Shown here in pieces: positions 1 to 14,400 of a DNA stretch of 64,000 bases (the first letter of the stretch is position 1; each line of letters starts with the position of its first letter). Position numbers and translations under genes: made by a program. This DNA comes from Lottia gigantea (taxonomy: Eukaryota; Mollusca; Gastropoda; Lottiidae). Location: contig NW_008708456.1 in the NCBI RefSeq assembly GCF_000327385.1, positions 170,063 through 234,062 on the forward strand. The letters run 5' to 3'. Below the pieces are notes generated by a model. That model saw only the letters and a list, made by a program, of their open reading frames with translations. It was not told the DNA's origin and ran no database searches.

Positions 1-687
1 ATAGACGTCAGTGTATTAAAACTTTAAAAAGCGCAATATTGATCAATATATCAAGTGTGATATATCCTCAGGAAGAAGAAATCGCACACATTAATGAAAA
101 ATGTAAAAATCGGCTTCTAAAATTTTTTCTTAGCAATTGATTGCAGATTCTATAGACACTAAAATCACACCCAACGGCTTTACCCCTAAGGCCCCATTTT
201 GAGTTTTATAAAAATTAGGCGTATCAAGACTGCGTCTGACCTTATACTTCTGGGTCAAATTTATTCATTCCAACATCTTTATGGGGACTACTGTAACTAA
301 TTACAAAAAGAATTTTTCAAATATCTGCAAAATTCCGGAAGTTGAAATTTCTTTGCGAATAACATCAAAACCGGAAGTGATATCGAAACTTTGAAAATTG
401 ATTTTAGATGGCAATCAAAATGCCTAACCATCTGTAAGTTTTCATATCGATCGAAATAAAATTGTAGAAGTTAAAAAAGTGAAAAACCTCAAAAATTGAA
501 ACTAAAAAAGTCAGCGACAAAAGTTTAAATTTTAGGACTTTTTAATTGCTATCTTACAGCCGTTAGCGCGAACTTATTAACAAAAAAAGATCAATCAAAA
601 TCCAATCAAAATTGGAGCCGTAAATTAGCAAAAAACGTAAAAAATGGTTTTTCTCCTACGTCATTTCTGGTTGGAAAAAAAACATGA
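1..687. other. Unassigned AT-rich DNA, probably repeat-derived
   Basis: No exon of the neighbouring myosin gene or other coding segment is recognisable here. The myosin coding sequence reaches its leftmost visible exon at 2408, so this stretch is probably intron of that gene. It has short locally repeated phrases (two CGGAAGT-type motifs near 345 and 372) that suggest an old dispersed repeat, but I cannot define its ends or family. Confidence 0.3.
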
Positions 688-1960
688 AGATAGCTTGCGT
701 TGCAAGATAACATACGCCCACTGGCAGCTGTCAGAAATAATAAAACAGTCTTTAGTGACTAAAGTACGAATTTTCTCAAATTGAAGAAATTATTTATGCT
801 GAATATTTCCACAAAATTTTTCAAAATCAATATCAATAACCCAAATACAACAAACAATTAAATCACACAGCTCTAATCAAGGGCAAAAAACAACTTTTGA
901 CGCATGTTTAGAAAGTCAAGGGCAATAACTCAAAAAATGTTCATCAAAAATATCTCTTGTTAGCACTTGTCCGAGATCTTATCAATTCCAATGATCACAC
1001 CAAGTTTCATCAGAATCGGTTGAAAACTGTAGCTTCTATTGTGCTCACAAACAAATTTTGACGCGTTTTTCGTAATTAATGGCATTAACTCAAAAACATT
1101 TCATCGAAAATGCGTCAAGTTAGCACTTGTCCGAGATCTTATCAATTCCAATGATCACAACAAGTTTCATCAGAATCGGTTGAAAACTGTAGCTTCAATC
1201 CTGCTCAAAAACTATTTTTAACAAATATTGACGCGTTTTTACAAAGTCAAGGACAATAACTCAAAAACCATTCATCGAAAATGCGTCAAATTAAAACTTG
1301 TCCGAGATCTTATCATTTCCAATGATCACACCAAGTTTCATCAGAATCGGTTGAAAACTGTAGCTTAAATCCTGCTCACGAACTATTTTTAACAAATTTC
1401 AACGTGTTTTAACAAAGTCAAGGGCAATAACTCAAAAACCGTTCATCGAAAATGCGTCAAGTTAGAACTTGTCCGAGATCTTATGAATTCCAAAGATCAC
1501 ACCAAGTTTCATCAGAATCGGTTGAAAACTGTAGCTTCAATCCTGCTCATGAACTATTTTTAACAAATTTCAAGGTGTTCTAAGTCAAGGGCAATAACTC
1601 CAAAACCGTTCATCGAAAATGCGTCAAGTTAGAACTTGTTCGAGATCTTATGAATTCCAATGATCACACCAATTTTCATCAGAATCGGTTGAAAACTGTA
1701 GCTTCAATCCTGCTCACGAACAATTTTTAACAAATTTCAAGGCGTTCTAAGTTAAGGGCAATATCTCAAAAACCGTTCATCGAAAATATGTCAAATTCGA
1801 ACTTGACCGAGATCTTATCAATCTAAAGCATCACACCAAGTTTTATCAAAATCAGATAAAAACTGTAGTCTCTATAGTGCTCACAAGAAATGTTGACGGA
1901 CGGACCGACGGACAGGGGCGACGACAATATACGACCACATATTCATGTGGGCGTATAAAA
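688..1960. repeat. Dispersed repeat family A, copy 1, six internal ~165 bp units
   Basis: The element opens with AGATAGCTTGC followed by a CATACGCCCACTGG block and ends with a GGACGGACGG-type run and GTGGGCGTATAAAA. The phrase GAGATCTTATC recurs at about 973, 1133, 1303, 1475, 1642 and 1809, so the interior is six tandem units of 160-172 bp. The start block ATACGCCCAC is the reverse complement of the end block GTGGGCGTAT, giving a short imperfect terminal inverted repeat. A second copy of the family is at 6223-7305. No protein is encoded. It is probably a non-autonomous DNA element or satellite-carrying element; the class is not known to me. Confidence 0.75.
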
Positions 1961-2057
1961 ATACATTCATCAGATTTAGTCTCGCAGCATTAACGGGAGA
2001 AATGTTAACAGTATTCATGTGGCATGTTTAGTTTTGGCTGGGCGCTCTGACCAGAAT

Positions 2058-2101
2058 TCGAAAAAAAAAAAAACAAAAAAACAAACAAAAAACAAAAAAA
2101 G
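2058..2101. repeat. A-rich low-complexity tract
   Basis: A run of A with interspersed C, about 44 bp, lies between repeat copy A1 and the last visible myosin exon. It may be a decayed poly(A) tail, but no retroposed body is recognisable next to it. Confidence 0.6.
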
Positions 2102-2407
2102 AATTGACATTTCGATAACAAACTGTAACAAAAGTCCCACAATAAATAAATGTGCTAATATGCCAAACTGTTAAAACTATCTTCAGTTAATTTTGTTATT
2201 AGTTATTGTATGATGATGTCATATATATATTTCAGTGCAATTTTATAACCTGAAACTGTGAATTCACACAGTACAAATCTATTTTTATGACAAATTTTGT
2301 TATTTCCTTTAAAGAAATCCAAATGTGACATGATTCAAAGCTGAAAAGTAAACTATTGGATAAATTAACCTTCTAATACTTTGACTTTCAGAAATAAATA
2401 TACTCAC

Positions 2408-5400
2408 AGATGCTAGATAATTCCCTTCCCATTTTCTCTTCACTCCCCAGTCACTTCTCTTTCCTTTCAACACATCACCAGCCGTTACTTTTAATCTTAA
2501 GACTGGGCGTTCCGACATAGGAACGTTACGTAAAATCATATTTGCTCTCCATCTGTAATAATGACCTGACTTTGGTAGAAATTTAGATAAAAAATACTTT
2601 TCCTACCCTACACGCAGCTTTAAATTGAATACTGGGGATAATAAAATATATTTTATCTCATATAATGTAATGACATGTAATACACACAGCATCAATTGTA
2701 ACTATTCTTTGTTTTAGCACTGCCTTTCAATTGGCAATTGTTGTTTGTTAAACTCAACTTTATGTCTCTGGATAGCACAATAAATTATTTTTGATATCTT
2801 TCAAGATTTATGAATTTCTTGTAATTATTGGGATTCTTACCTTCTATGTACTTTAAGTAATAAGGCCACTAAGCCTTCTAATACATTTGGTGGTCTAGGC
2901 CAAGTGATATTCTTACCATAACCAGGCATAGTACGAACATTTCTAATATAAAGGAGTAAATATATAGTATTAATGATTACATATAAGAGAAATATGTAAA
3001 ATATTATGGTATCATTAGGTTTTATTCACTAAAGAAATTTAACCAGAATAAAAATGTTTATACTAGGGATAGGTTGTATCTTAACAAACATTTTTACAAT
3101 ACAGGAGAACCAGAAAAGATTTCTATCCAAGGGAATAAATCTTTATAGAGCTAATTACGGCTAGGTACTGTGGGATCCAATCTCCCTCAAATTCTGATGC
3201 CAGAAAATTGGCTTCAACACAAACTAAAATCTACTAATTAATAAAAATATTTACTGTGTTTTCACAATGGTTTAGAATGGATTACAATCTAAATCTTACT
3301 CACTTGAATATTGAAACACATTTTAAAATGTAGGATCTCATCTTATATTTTCTATATCTGGCCATAATCTTGTAAATAGCTCTGACCTTTCTAGCCTTCA
3401 TTCTTCCGAGTCCACCACGCCAATTCTGTAAATAAAGATTATTCTATATCAAACAAACAGTATCCGTCAAGAATTGTCCCTTCTAGAGTGTTTACAAGCA
3501 AAAATTTGAACGCGTTTTCAAGAACAAGGGCAATAACTCATACTAAATATTTTTCAATTTTTCTGTTTTTCATTACGGTTTATCCATGGGTGATAACCAA
3601 CACTCATGCCAATTTTCGTCAAAATCCGCCAAGAATTGTGCCTGCTAGAGTGTTTACGAACTAAAAATTGAACGCGTTTTCAATAACAAGGGCAATAACT
3701 CATAGTAAATATTTTTTGATTCTTCTGATTTTCAATAGGGTTTATCCTTGGGTGATTACAAACACTCACACCAAGTTTTGTCAAAATCCATCCAGAATTG
3801 TGCCTTCTAGAGTGTTTACAAGCTAAAATTGAACACGTTTTCAAGAACAAGGGCAATAACTCATAGTAAATATTTTTCGATTCGTCTGATTTTCAATAGG
3901 GTTCATCCATGGGTGATTACAAACAACCATACCAAGTTTCGTCAAAATCAGTCAAGAATTGTGCCTTGTAGAATGTTTACGAGCAATTGTGGACGGACGG
4001 ACGGACCGACGGCAGGACGGACATGGGCAGTATATGCCCCCCATTTCATGTGGGCGTATAAAAAGTGGTTTGGATATAAATATCCTTATCAAGACAGCAG
4101 TCTGGGAATTGGGTTAAAATTCTTATAGTTTTACAGATGAGTACGGCAAGTGTCATGACTAATTTGTATTCAGATTTAGTATTGAATATCAGATAATGAT
4201 TTCATATTCATATTTGAAAAAAAAAAGGACTTGATGGACATGAAGTTAAAAGAAGACTTACTTTTTGTAAGTAGGCAACTATTGATGGTATCACAGAATC
4301 TCTGGCCTCCTCCAACGCAAATAAAGTTTGTGGCGAGCGGATGAATATTTTAGATCGACCATATTTGACATCATCTGAGAAACCTTTTTCTTTAATAATA
4401 CATATTGTACCATCATAGTCAGTTCCATGAAATGTAGGCCACGTTTTCTTACAGATACACTTATATCTATATCAAATTAAAAAAAACATCTTAAAAACAA
4501 TACAACAACATTATAAACCACAAGAGAAAAATGACACATACCTAGGTCATCAGTCATAATCAATAAGATGACTAATTCAACGAGTCCAGACAAGAAATAA
4601 GTCTTATCAGCCACACTGGATTGTTCAAATTGGACATGAATAATAAAGCTTGGTATCCATGAAAATAGGAAGTGCTTTCTGCACAATGACAATAATCTTC
4701 CTATATGAAGGACTGAGCTTTGGATGGGATGTATTCTCAATATCTCTCACATACACACAACGGACACATTAGTGGACATTATTAATGGTCTAGAATTCAT
4801 CAGAAATATCTACAATCAAAGGGGCACCTGCTATTTGAAAAGCTATTAGTAAAACTAAAATATGATTACCTGCGTAGAAATCTATCGTAATGCATTCTGA
4901 ATGCAAAACCAGCTCGTCTTACTCTAACATTTTCTATTAATCCTAAATATCGTACTTGATGGCCCACTCTTTCATCATCAAAAACAGATGGAGATTTCAA
5001 TTCATTTGGTTTGATACATCTTACATAATGTGGTTCCTGTCAAAATAGACAAAAAATCATAATACTATTTAGGAAGATCCTGGGGGAAGAGTATGCAAAT
5101 TTATACACAAAATGCTCAATTATTTTGCTATGTGGTTGAGATCAATTATATATATTTACCTTAGAAGCTAGATTTTCCACTAAGGCTATGATAGAGTTTT
5201 TAAAGTTAGTACCTGCTGTTACAGGACGTCTAGTCGTCTGAAAAATAAGAATAAGAGCTTATTGGAAATTGTTAGGACAGGATCTTTCTCTGTTTCAATT
5301 CTCAGGGGGATATTAACAATTATATGCCCTTATCTAAGAATATTATAGATGTTTGAAGCTAAAGTCAAACCCAACAATACCCTCCTATTAACACATGTTT

Positions 5401-8400
5401 TGGATATAAAATCTTCAAGCCAGTAAATGGGATTATCCAGAATCAAAAGTGAATGAGAAAGGCAAATGAACTCAAAATGGACAGAAACAAGTAGGCCTGC
5501 TACCTACTCAAACAATTAAATGATCCCGAAAAAACCTTTTCAACAAATTATTAATACAAGATATCATTCTGAAGATATTTACCTCTGTGACAGACTGTTT
5601 ACCTTCTGGCCACATTGATTTTATTAATTCATCTTTACTGAAAAGTATAATGACTAAATAATAAAGCCTCACAATCTTTAAGTAAGAGCAAGAGATCTGC
5701 ACCATGTAATCTCTGCATGTTTCTCTGATGGTTACAACATTGTAGCTTGACATTATTTGCTTGGTTTTGATTCTATTCTCTGAGTAATATGCATTATTCT
5801 GGTGAACACAACTTGGCTATCTGGGAAAGATCATTCTAAAAAGCTTGGTCTAGGACCAGCTGGAAGACAAAATCTTTGACTACTTGTTGATCAAGAAGAC
5901 AACAATCTTTATCTAACCTGTTGTATAGAAGTCGTTTAAAATCTTGAAAGAGTGTATCTTTATTTTTATCTATAAAGCCAATCACACTGTATGATACATC
6001 ACCAGCATAGTGACGAATACGGAAATCTCGATCATGTTGTAATGTTTTATCAGCAGCATTCAACTACAAAGTTAAATATAAAATATATAAGAAGTATGCA
6101 CAGCAAGAGAAGACCAACCCATCTGACAATAGAATAAAACCTGTGAATCTTGCTGACCTTCAGCTCTTTCTCCATCTAACTTTACCAAGATAAGTCAAAT
6201 CTTATGTGCTATTTGAATACAAAGATAGCTTGCAATGCAAGGTAACATACACCCACTGGCAGCTGTCAGAAATGATAAAACAGTCTTTAGTGACTAAAGT
6301 ATGAATTTTCTCAAATTGAAGAAATTATTTATGCTGAATATTTCCACAAAATTTTTGAAAAATCAATATCAATAACCCAAATACAACAAACAATTAAATC
6401 ACACAGCTCTAATCAAGGGCAAAAAACAACTTTTGATGCGTGTTTACAAAGTCAAGGGCAATAACTCAAAAAATGTTCATCAAAAATATCTCTTGTTAGA
6501 ACTTGTCTGAGATCTTATCAATTCCAAAGATCACACCAATTTTCATCAAAATCGGTTGAAAACTGTAGCTTCTATTGTGCTCACAAACAAATTTTTACGC
6601 GTTTTTCGTAAGTTAATAGCATTAACTCGAAAACTGTTCATCAAAATTGCATCAAGTTAGAACTTGTCCGAGATCTTATCAATTCCAATGATCACAACAA
6701 GTTTCATCAGAATCGGTTGAAAACTGTAGCATCAATCCTGCTCACAAACTATTTTTAACACATTTCGACGCATTTTAACAAAGGCAAGGGCAATAACTCA
6801 AAAACCGTTCATCGAAAATGCGTCAAGTTAGAACTTGTCCGAGATCTTATCAATTCCAATGATCACACCAAGTTTCATCAGAATCGGTTGAAAACTGTAG
6901 CTTCAATCCTGCTCACGAACTATTTTTAACAAATTTCGACGCGTTTTAACAAAGTCAAGGGCAATAACTCAAAAACCGTTCATCGAAAATGCGTCAAGTT
7001 AGAACTTGTCCGAGATCTTATCAATTCCAATGATCACACCAAGTTTCATCAGAATCGGATGAAAACTGTAGCTTCAATCCTGCTCACAAACAAATTTTAA
7101 CAAATTTCAGGGCGTTCTAAGTCAAGGGCAATATCTCAAAAACCATTCATCGAAAATATGTCAAATTCGCACTTGATCGAGATCTTATCAATCTAAAGCA
7201 TCACACCAAGTTTGATCAAAATCAGATAAAAACTGTAGTCACTATAGCGCTCACAAGAAATGTTGACAGACGGACCAACGGACATATTCATGTGAGCGTA
7301 TAAAAGGGCAACCTAGATTCAATTCTTACCGATCTACAGGTAAATCTATCATGTTTATTTAATTTGGTTGCCATGGCCTGTAAAAACATCTGAAAAAAAT
7401 GTAATATTTTATTGGCCAAAAGGCTTTGCAACGATATTTCTGAGCTCATGATGTTAAAAAAAACACTCTAACATTATGAAAAGGATGGAAACAAAAGTTT
7501 TAGCCACTATTATTCCTCTTTGAAATAAAAAAATATTCACAAAAGTTATACATACCACATCTGTAACTTTACCAACATTTAAACAAGCTTCATCTAATAT
7601 AGCTAATATTCCCTTATGTTGTAACTCAACCAGATCACAGATCACTTTATTATTAAAATAATCAACCTAAAAATAAACATCAACATCTAATATAGCTAAT
7701 ATTCCCTTATGTTGTAACTCAACCAGATCACAGATCACTTTATTATTAAAATAATCAACCTAAAAATAAACATCAACATCTAATATAGCTAATATTCCAT
7801 CAACCAGATCACAGATTACTTTATTATTAAAATAATCAACCTAAAATAAACATCAACATCTAATATAGCTAATATTCCCTTATGTTGTAACTCAACCAGA
7901 TCACAGATCACTTTATTATTAAAATAATCAACCTTAAAATAAACATCAACATCTAATATAGCTAATATTCCATCAACCATATCACAGATTACTTTATTAT
8001 TAAAATAATCAACCTAAAATAAACATCAACATCTAATATAGCTAATATTCCATCAACCAGATCACAGATCACTTTATTATTAAAATAATCAACCTAAAAT
8101 AAACATCAACATCTAATATAGCTAATATTCCATCAACCAGATCACAGATTACTTTATTATTAAAATAATCAACCTAAAATAAACATCAACATCTAATATA
8201 GCTAATATTCCATCAACCAGATCACAGATTACTTTATTATTAAAATAATCAACCTAAAAATAAACATCAACATCTAATATAGCTAATATTCCCTTATGTT
8301 GTAACTCAACCAGATCACAGATCACTTTATTATTAAAATAATCAACCTAAAATAAACATCAACATCTAATATAGCTAATATTCCATCAACCAGATCACAG

Positions 8401-11400
8401 ATTACTTTATTATTAAAATAATCAACCTAAAAATAAACATCAACATCTAATATAGCTAATATTCCCTTATGTTGTAACTCAACCAGATCACAGATCACTT
8501 TATTATTAAAATAATCAACCTAAAATAAACATCAACATCTAATATAGCTAATATTCCCTTATGTTGTAACTCAACCAGATCACAGATCACTTTATTATTA
8601 AGATAATCAACCTTAAAATAAACATCAACATCTAATATAGCTAATATTCCATCAACCAGATCACAGATTACTTTATTATTAAAATAATCAACCTAAAATA
8701 AACATCAACATCTAATATAGCTAATATTCCATCAACCAGATCACAGATTACTTTATTATTAAAATAATCAACCTAAAATAAACATCAACATCTAATATAG
8801 CTAATATTCCATCAACCAGATCACAGATTACTTTATTATTAAAATAATCAACCTAAAAATAAACATCAACATCTAATATAGCTAATATTCCATCAACCAG
8901 ATCACAGATTACTTTATTATTAAAATAATCAACCTTAAAATAAACATCAACATCTAATATAGCTAATATTCCCGTATGTTGTAACTCAACCAGATCACTT
9001 TATTATTAAAATAATCAACCTTGAAATAAATCATCAAATCATTTTCCAGTAGAAAGTTTCTACTACAGAGGGCCTTGACAAACCACACTACAGTAACATT
9101 GTTTACAATATGTTTGACAGTTCAAATATTCAATCTGTTAGTATCATTCTCCTTGGACCTGCTCCAGTCATTTGATTGGTCAATCATTCAAATCAATTTT
9201 AAATATAGCTTTATATGTTATTAGCACATTGCATTACCTTATTTCTTAAAATGTTGAATGAATCCTAGTTAAATATTGTGAAACAGGTCCTTAACACACA
9301 ATTATCTTCAACCATTCTTTATCTATTTCATATGATATATTGCTTGAAAATATAATAAGAGAAGAAAACTTACATGCTGCCATTCTATTCCTTCCTTCAT
9401 ATATTCTTCCTGTTCCTGCTTTAATACCAATTCTATAAATAGCTGCTGTAGCTTCTCATTACAATAATTGATACAAAACTGCTCAAAACTGAAAGGAAGA
9501 GAATAATAATATTCTTTTTTCTAAAATCATTCTTTTTATCTATTGTGTTAAAACAATAAGAATGGGGGCTTACATCAATATGAACACCAGTAATATTAGT
9601 ATTATAAGTAAAAAGGCCGACAAATCAATCAAGTAGGCATTAACTGAGTTTTACAGTACAGCTCTCCTAAACCATTCAATTATGACAAATGCATGTATCT
9701 TCAAATTTAAAAATTTATACAATGATCTTGCAACACTTGAAAATCATTTAATGCAAAGAGAAACTAAGTGATGAAGACTTACCTATTATTATCAAAAATT
9801 TCAAACCCATAAATATCTAAAACCCCTATCACAGTATTTTTACCCACATATTTCAATCCACTTATCTTCGGATCTATTAACTCATTTATTCTACCCACAA
9901 TCCATGAAAACATTCTATCATATGTAGCCTGCAAAAAAGAGTATACAAGTCAAATACTTTACATTAAGTAGGGTTGGGATAGAGCTTATGAATAGAGACA
10001 CATACAATCTGATACAGATTCTTTCAATGCATACACAACATCAAACTTGAGAGTATGTCAGTGATTTCTGTATATCTGAGCAATTTCCCGACTATTGTAA
10101 GCAAATTTTAAACAGTTCAGTGATAACATTATAGAATTCCATGGTAAATCTTTTTTATTGCAGAACCATAAGATATGATTCCAATCTGAAGCTGTAATTG
10201 AGCTGTATAATTCTGACTTCCATGGATAACAATAGTGTCTTTTGGTCTGTTCAAATTCTTACTTTGGCAAAAGCATCTCTGGCGTAATGTGCTTCTGTTT
10301 GTTTTAACCCTTTCTCCACCACCTGACCACCAGCAGCGATTGTTCGGAAACATAAGGCTTTCTGTAAGGCGTCAACATCCACCGAGAACAATCTGGCTAT
10401 ATCATTCAGGTTATTCTGGTTAGATATCAATACTTGTTCATGTTGGTCAGGATCAGCTTCAAACTTTATATCACCCTGGAATAAAGCATATAAAATAGTT
10501 CATTTCATGCAGGATTAAAATTGTTGCTTCATTTTCTGGCCATTAATGTTCTGACATTGATTCTATTTGTACAATTCTTTAGTTCAGAGCAACATTTCGC
10601 ATTCAGATGATTGTTAAGAAATTTTCAGGAAATTTTTTCAAATGGAAAATAAAGACTACAGATGTTTCGAAAGGAACCGAAATATTTTGATATTTCTATT
10701 TGGGATTTCAAAACATACTAAGTGAATGACAGCTGCCACTATTTTCCATAAAGAGCTGATATGTTCTGCTGAAAATCCAGCACCCTTCATAGCATCATTA
10801 ACTGCTTTAAATTCACGTTTATCATTTATCGTAGGCACCTGAAATATAACATCCATAAAATGTCATGACAAAATTAGTGTGAAATTTCTACTACATCTTG
10901 CATGTCCTAAAGCAATGTATCAATTCACGGATATATATATCATGCCAGCAATACAAATTATGGACAGTTTACAGACTATGCTATCTAGGAAAATAGGTGG
11001 ACAACGGTTGGTCACAGATACAAATAGATCAATTATCATGTTCATAACTACTTATACTACTTCAAAATGATATGGAATGCATAACCAAGCCATAAACCAT
11101 ACCCAGTTAGTCATATTCTTCCTATTTGCATCTACAATCATATCTGAGCAAAAAATATCAAGACGCCATTAAAGGGAGATTTTACCTGTGAGCTACCACC
11201 TTGTGATATGAAATAATATTTACTACAATCTCGAGATAATTTTAAGTCTGACAACTGCTTCTCAGATCCTCCACTCAATAACTATAAAATATAACAATAT
11301 ACTACATAACAAACTAATATCATAGAGACATTCAGAAGACTTAAAGATCTGCATAAAAAAAATAAATCCAAGGAATATTAGGAAACTTATAGCTTTTATT

Positions 11401-14400
11401 TCACTATTGCATTCCTATTGTTCCTGTAATTCCAGAAAAATCTGATAATGACATCTGGCAAGTCTAGTAGAAGTTGTGCTGGATTTGTCATAATCAGATC
11501 AAGTTTTTCTTGAATTACCACTGACAAATGGAATGATGGAAGTCTAAGCTATAAGTCTTCCTTGAACACATAAAAATTCCAGAAAATCACTTTTGAATCC
11601 CATTAAAATTAATTCTTGAAAAAGATCTTCACACTCTATTACTCTGTATTGAATATTTGAAGGAGAATGGTAAAGTAAACAATGATATTCTTAATGGGTC
11701 ATATGAAGTCTGGTGTGGTGATAAAGAAATTAAAAAATAAATCCAGTACCTGATAAAAGGAATGGAATGTTCTTTCTCCTTCTTGTTGGTAAACAACTCG
11801 ACTCTATAACATATCAAATTCAAAATCAATTTTATCATCAAGTTTTGATCCACCAAGTTTTTGTGAGTGACATCCTGGACATGGCTTCCATTACCCAAAA
11901 TGGTATCAATAATCCTTACAAATTAGGACAAAGCATAGCTTGATTTAATATTTCATCAAAACATATTTATAAAAAATCAACAAGGCATAAAACAAATGAA
12001 CAACCTTTACCTTTTCTAATAAATAGTTATTGATGTGGCCACCAATCGGATCTCCTTTAAAATCAAAATTAATATCCATATACTTTCCAAACCTACTGGA
12101 GTTATCATTCCTGTTAGTTTTAGCATTACCAAATGTTTCCAATATAACGTTGGATTTGATCAGAATGTCTTTCACTCTGCAATAGAAAATTATATAATCA
12201 AGTAACTCAAACACAAATATATGAAAAGTGTATTGGTTTCTTTCATAATATTAGTGACCAAATCCACTTTTCCTTTTTTTTTTATTTATAACAATCATAA
12301 TAAACCACTTTCATCCACTTGTTGCCTGTTCTGTCATCTTTAACAGTGAGTTAGTTAATGATTATAACTGTTTTTTTTCAAAGATGATGCTGTAAAAGAG
12401 TTGCCGAGTTGAGATTATATCTTTAGTCAGTCTAATATTTGCATCAGGGGTGCATACCTGGCATTGCTGGTGATACATCCTACAATAGTTATATTTAGCA
12501 CTGAGAAGATATGAAAAGTTTATAGAAGATGTTTGACAAACCTTTCCACCTCTTTCTGTCCACTAATATTAGTAACAGCAGCTATATATCTCATAATAAT
12601 CTTAGATGCTTCTGTTTTACCAGCCCCGCTCTCACCTGCAATGGACATGAGATTTATAATTAGTTTAATTAAAAGGCAGTTGTTACCAAATAACCTGCAC
12701 TGATTATCATAAGTTAAATAGATTATGTGATTTAGTTTTTCTGAACATCCAAAGACCATTAACATGTATTCAAGGCCAAAATTAACACCCCAAAATGTAT
12801 TTAAGATCCAAAGTCATATGGTAGCTCAAAATCCTCATTCTAATCTCATTTCGAAATGGGGTCTCAAAATCCTCACCCTCATTTCAAAATGAGGTCTCAA
12901 AATCTTCATTCTAATTCGAAATGGGGTCTCAAATTCCTATCATTTTGAAATGAGGTCTCAAAAAATGCTCTTTCTAATTCGAAATGGTGTCTCAAAATCC
13001 TCATTCTTATTTGAAATGGGGTCTCAAAATCCTCATTCTTATTTGAAATGGGGTCTCAAAATCCTCATTCTTATTGGAAATGAGGTCTCAAAATCCCCAT
13101 TCTTATTTGAAATGAGGTCTCAAAATCCTCTTTCTTATTTGAAATGGGTCTCAAAATCCTCATTCTTATTTGAAATGGGGTCTCAAAATCCCCATTCTTA
13201 TTTGAAATGAGGTCTCAAAATCCTTATTCTTATTTGAAATGGGGTCTCAAAATCCTCATTCTTATTTGAAATGGGGTCTCAAAATCCTCATTCTTATTTG
13301 AAATGAGGTCACAAAATCCTCATTCTTATTTGAAATGGGGTCTCAAAATCCTCATTCTAATTTGAAATGGGGTCTCAAAATCCTCATTCTTATTTGAAAT
13401 GAGGTCTCAAAATCTTCATTCTTATTTGAAATGAGGTCTAAAAATCCTCATTCTTATTCGAAATGGGGTCTCAAAATCCCCATTCCTATTTGAAATGGGG
13501 TCTCAAAATCCTCATTCTTATTTGAAATGAGGTCTCAAAATCCTCATTCTTAGTTGAAATGGGGTCTCAAAATCCCCATTCTTATTTGAAGTGGGGTCTC
13601 AAAATCCTCATTCTTATTTGAAATGGGGTCTCAAAATCCCCATTCTTATTTGAAATGGGGTCTAAAAATCCTCATTCTAATTTGAAATGGGGTCTCAAAA
13701 TCCTCATCCTCATCTTCAAATTGTACAGATAAGTTTGATTGCTTGAAAAGAGCATTCATTAAATGTTATCATACAGGAAGATATTACACTGAGTCAACTT
13801 ATAATACATTTTACTAGTGAAACATATTATATTAGACAGATGTCAAATACATTTGAACAAAAAAATAAACCTTTTTATCCTAAACATAATATAGAACTCA
13901 TGTCAAATTCACTTCACATTTGATTTGGTGTGTGGAGGTTAATGGAGAAGGCACACTTGATGGTTCATAGTTTACTGGTTGTTTGTATCTATCATTGTAA
14001 GTGGTAGGTAGGTCATTGCCTTCTTTCCCTGAATTTATATTGGTAGACTAATGTAGAAGGGAGAATGACAAGTAGCACAAAGCTTGGAAAATCTAAAAAT
14101 TCTCATTTACTGTTTATTAACAGGGACTGAAATAGCCTAGGAATATATATATATCAATTTGAAAGTGACTAGTATAGTATCAATTCAAAATAACATCAAG
14201 CTTTAACATGAAGATTTCAAAATAAGATATTCATAGTATACCCTTTATTTTTTTTGAAGAAGAAATTTATTCAAATAGAAACACCTTCATATCTTTCGGA
14301 TATCTTAATATGATCATAAAAAAAGAGGAGTTATTCATTTCATTACTCAGATACAAGGGTTTCTCATTGTCAGAAAAAAATCAAAATTCTATTATTATTT

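Noticed and set aside
1-2300. Remaining MYO1D TH1 exons at the left edge
   Set aside because: No segment here matches the TH1 tail in a spliceable frame, so they are taken to lie beyond the window.
7591-9020. CRISPR-like direct repeat array
   Set aside because: Units abut with no unique spacers, the unit is part of a coding exon, and the host is an animal.
12950-13210. 86-codon plus-strand frame
   Set aside because: It is a read-through of the 32 bp minisatellite, giving a simple peptide repeat.
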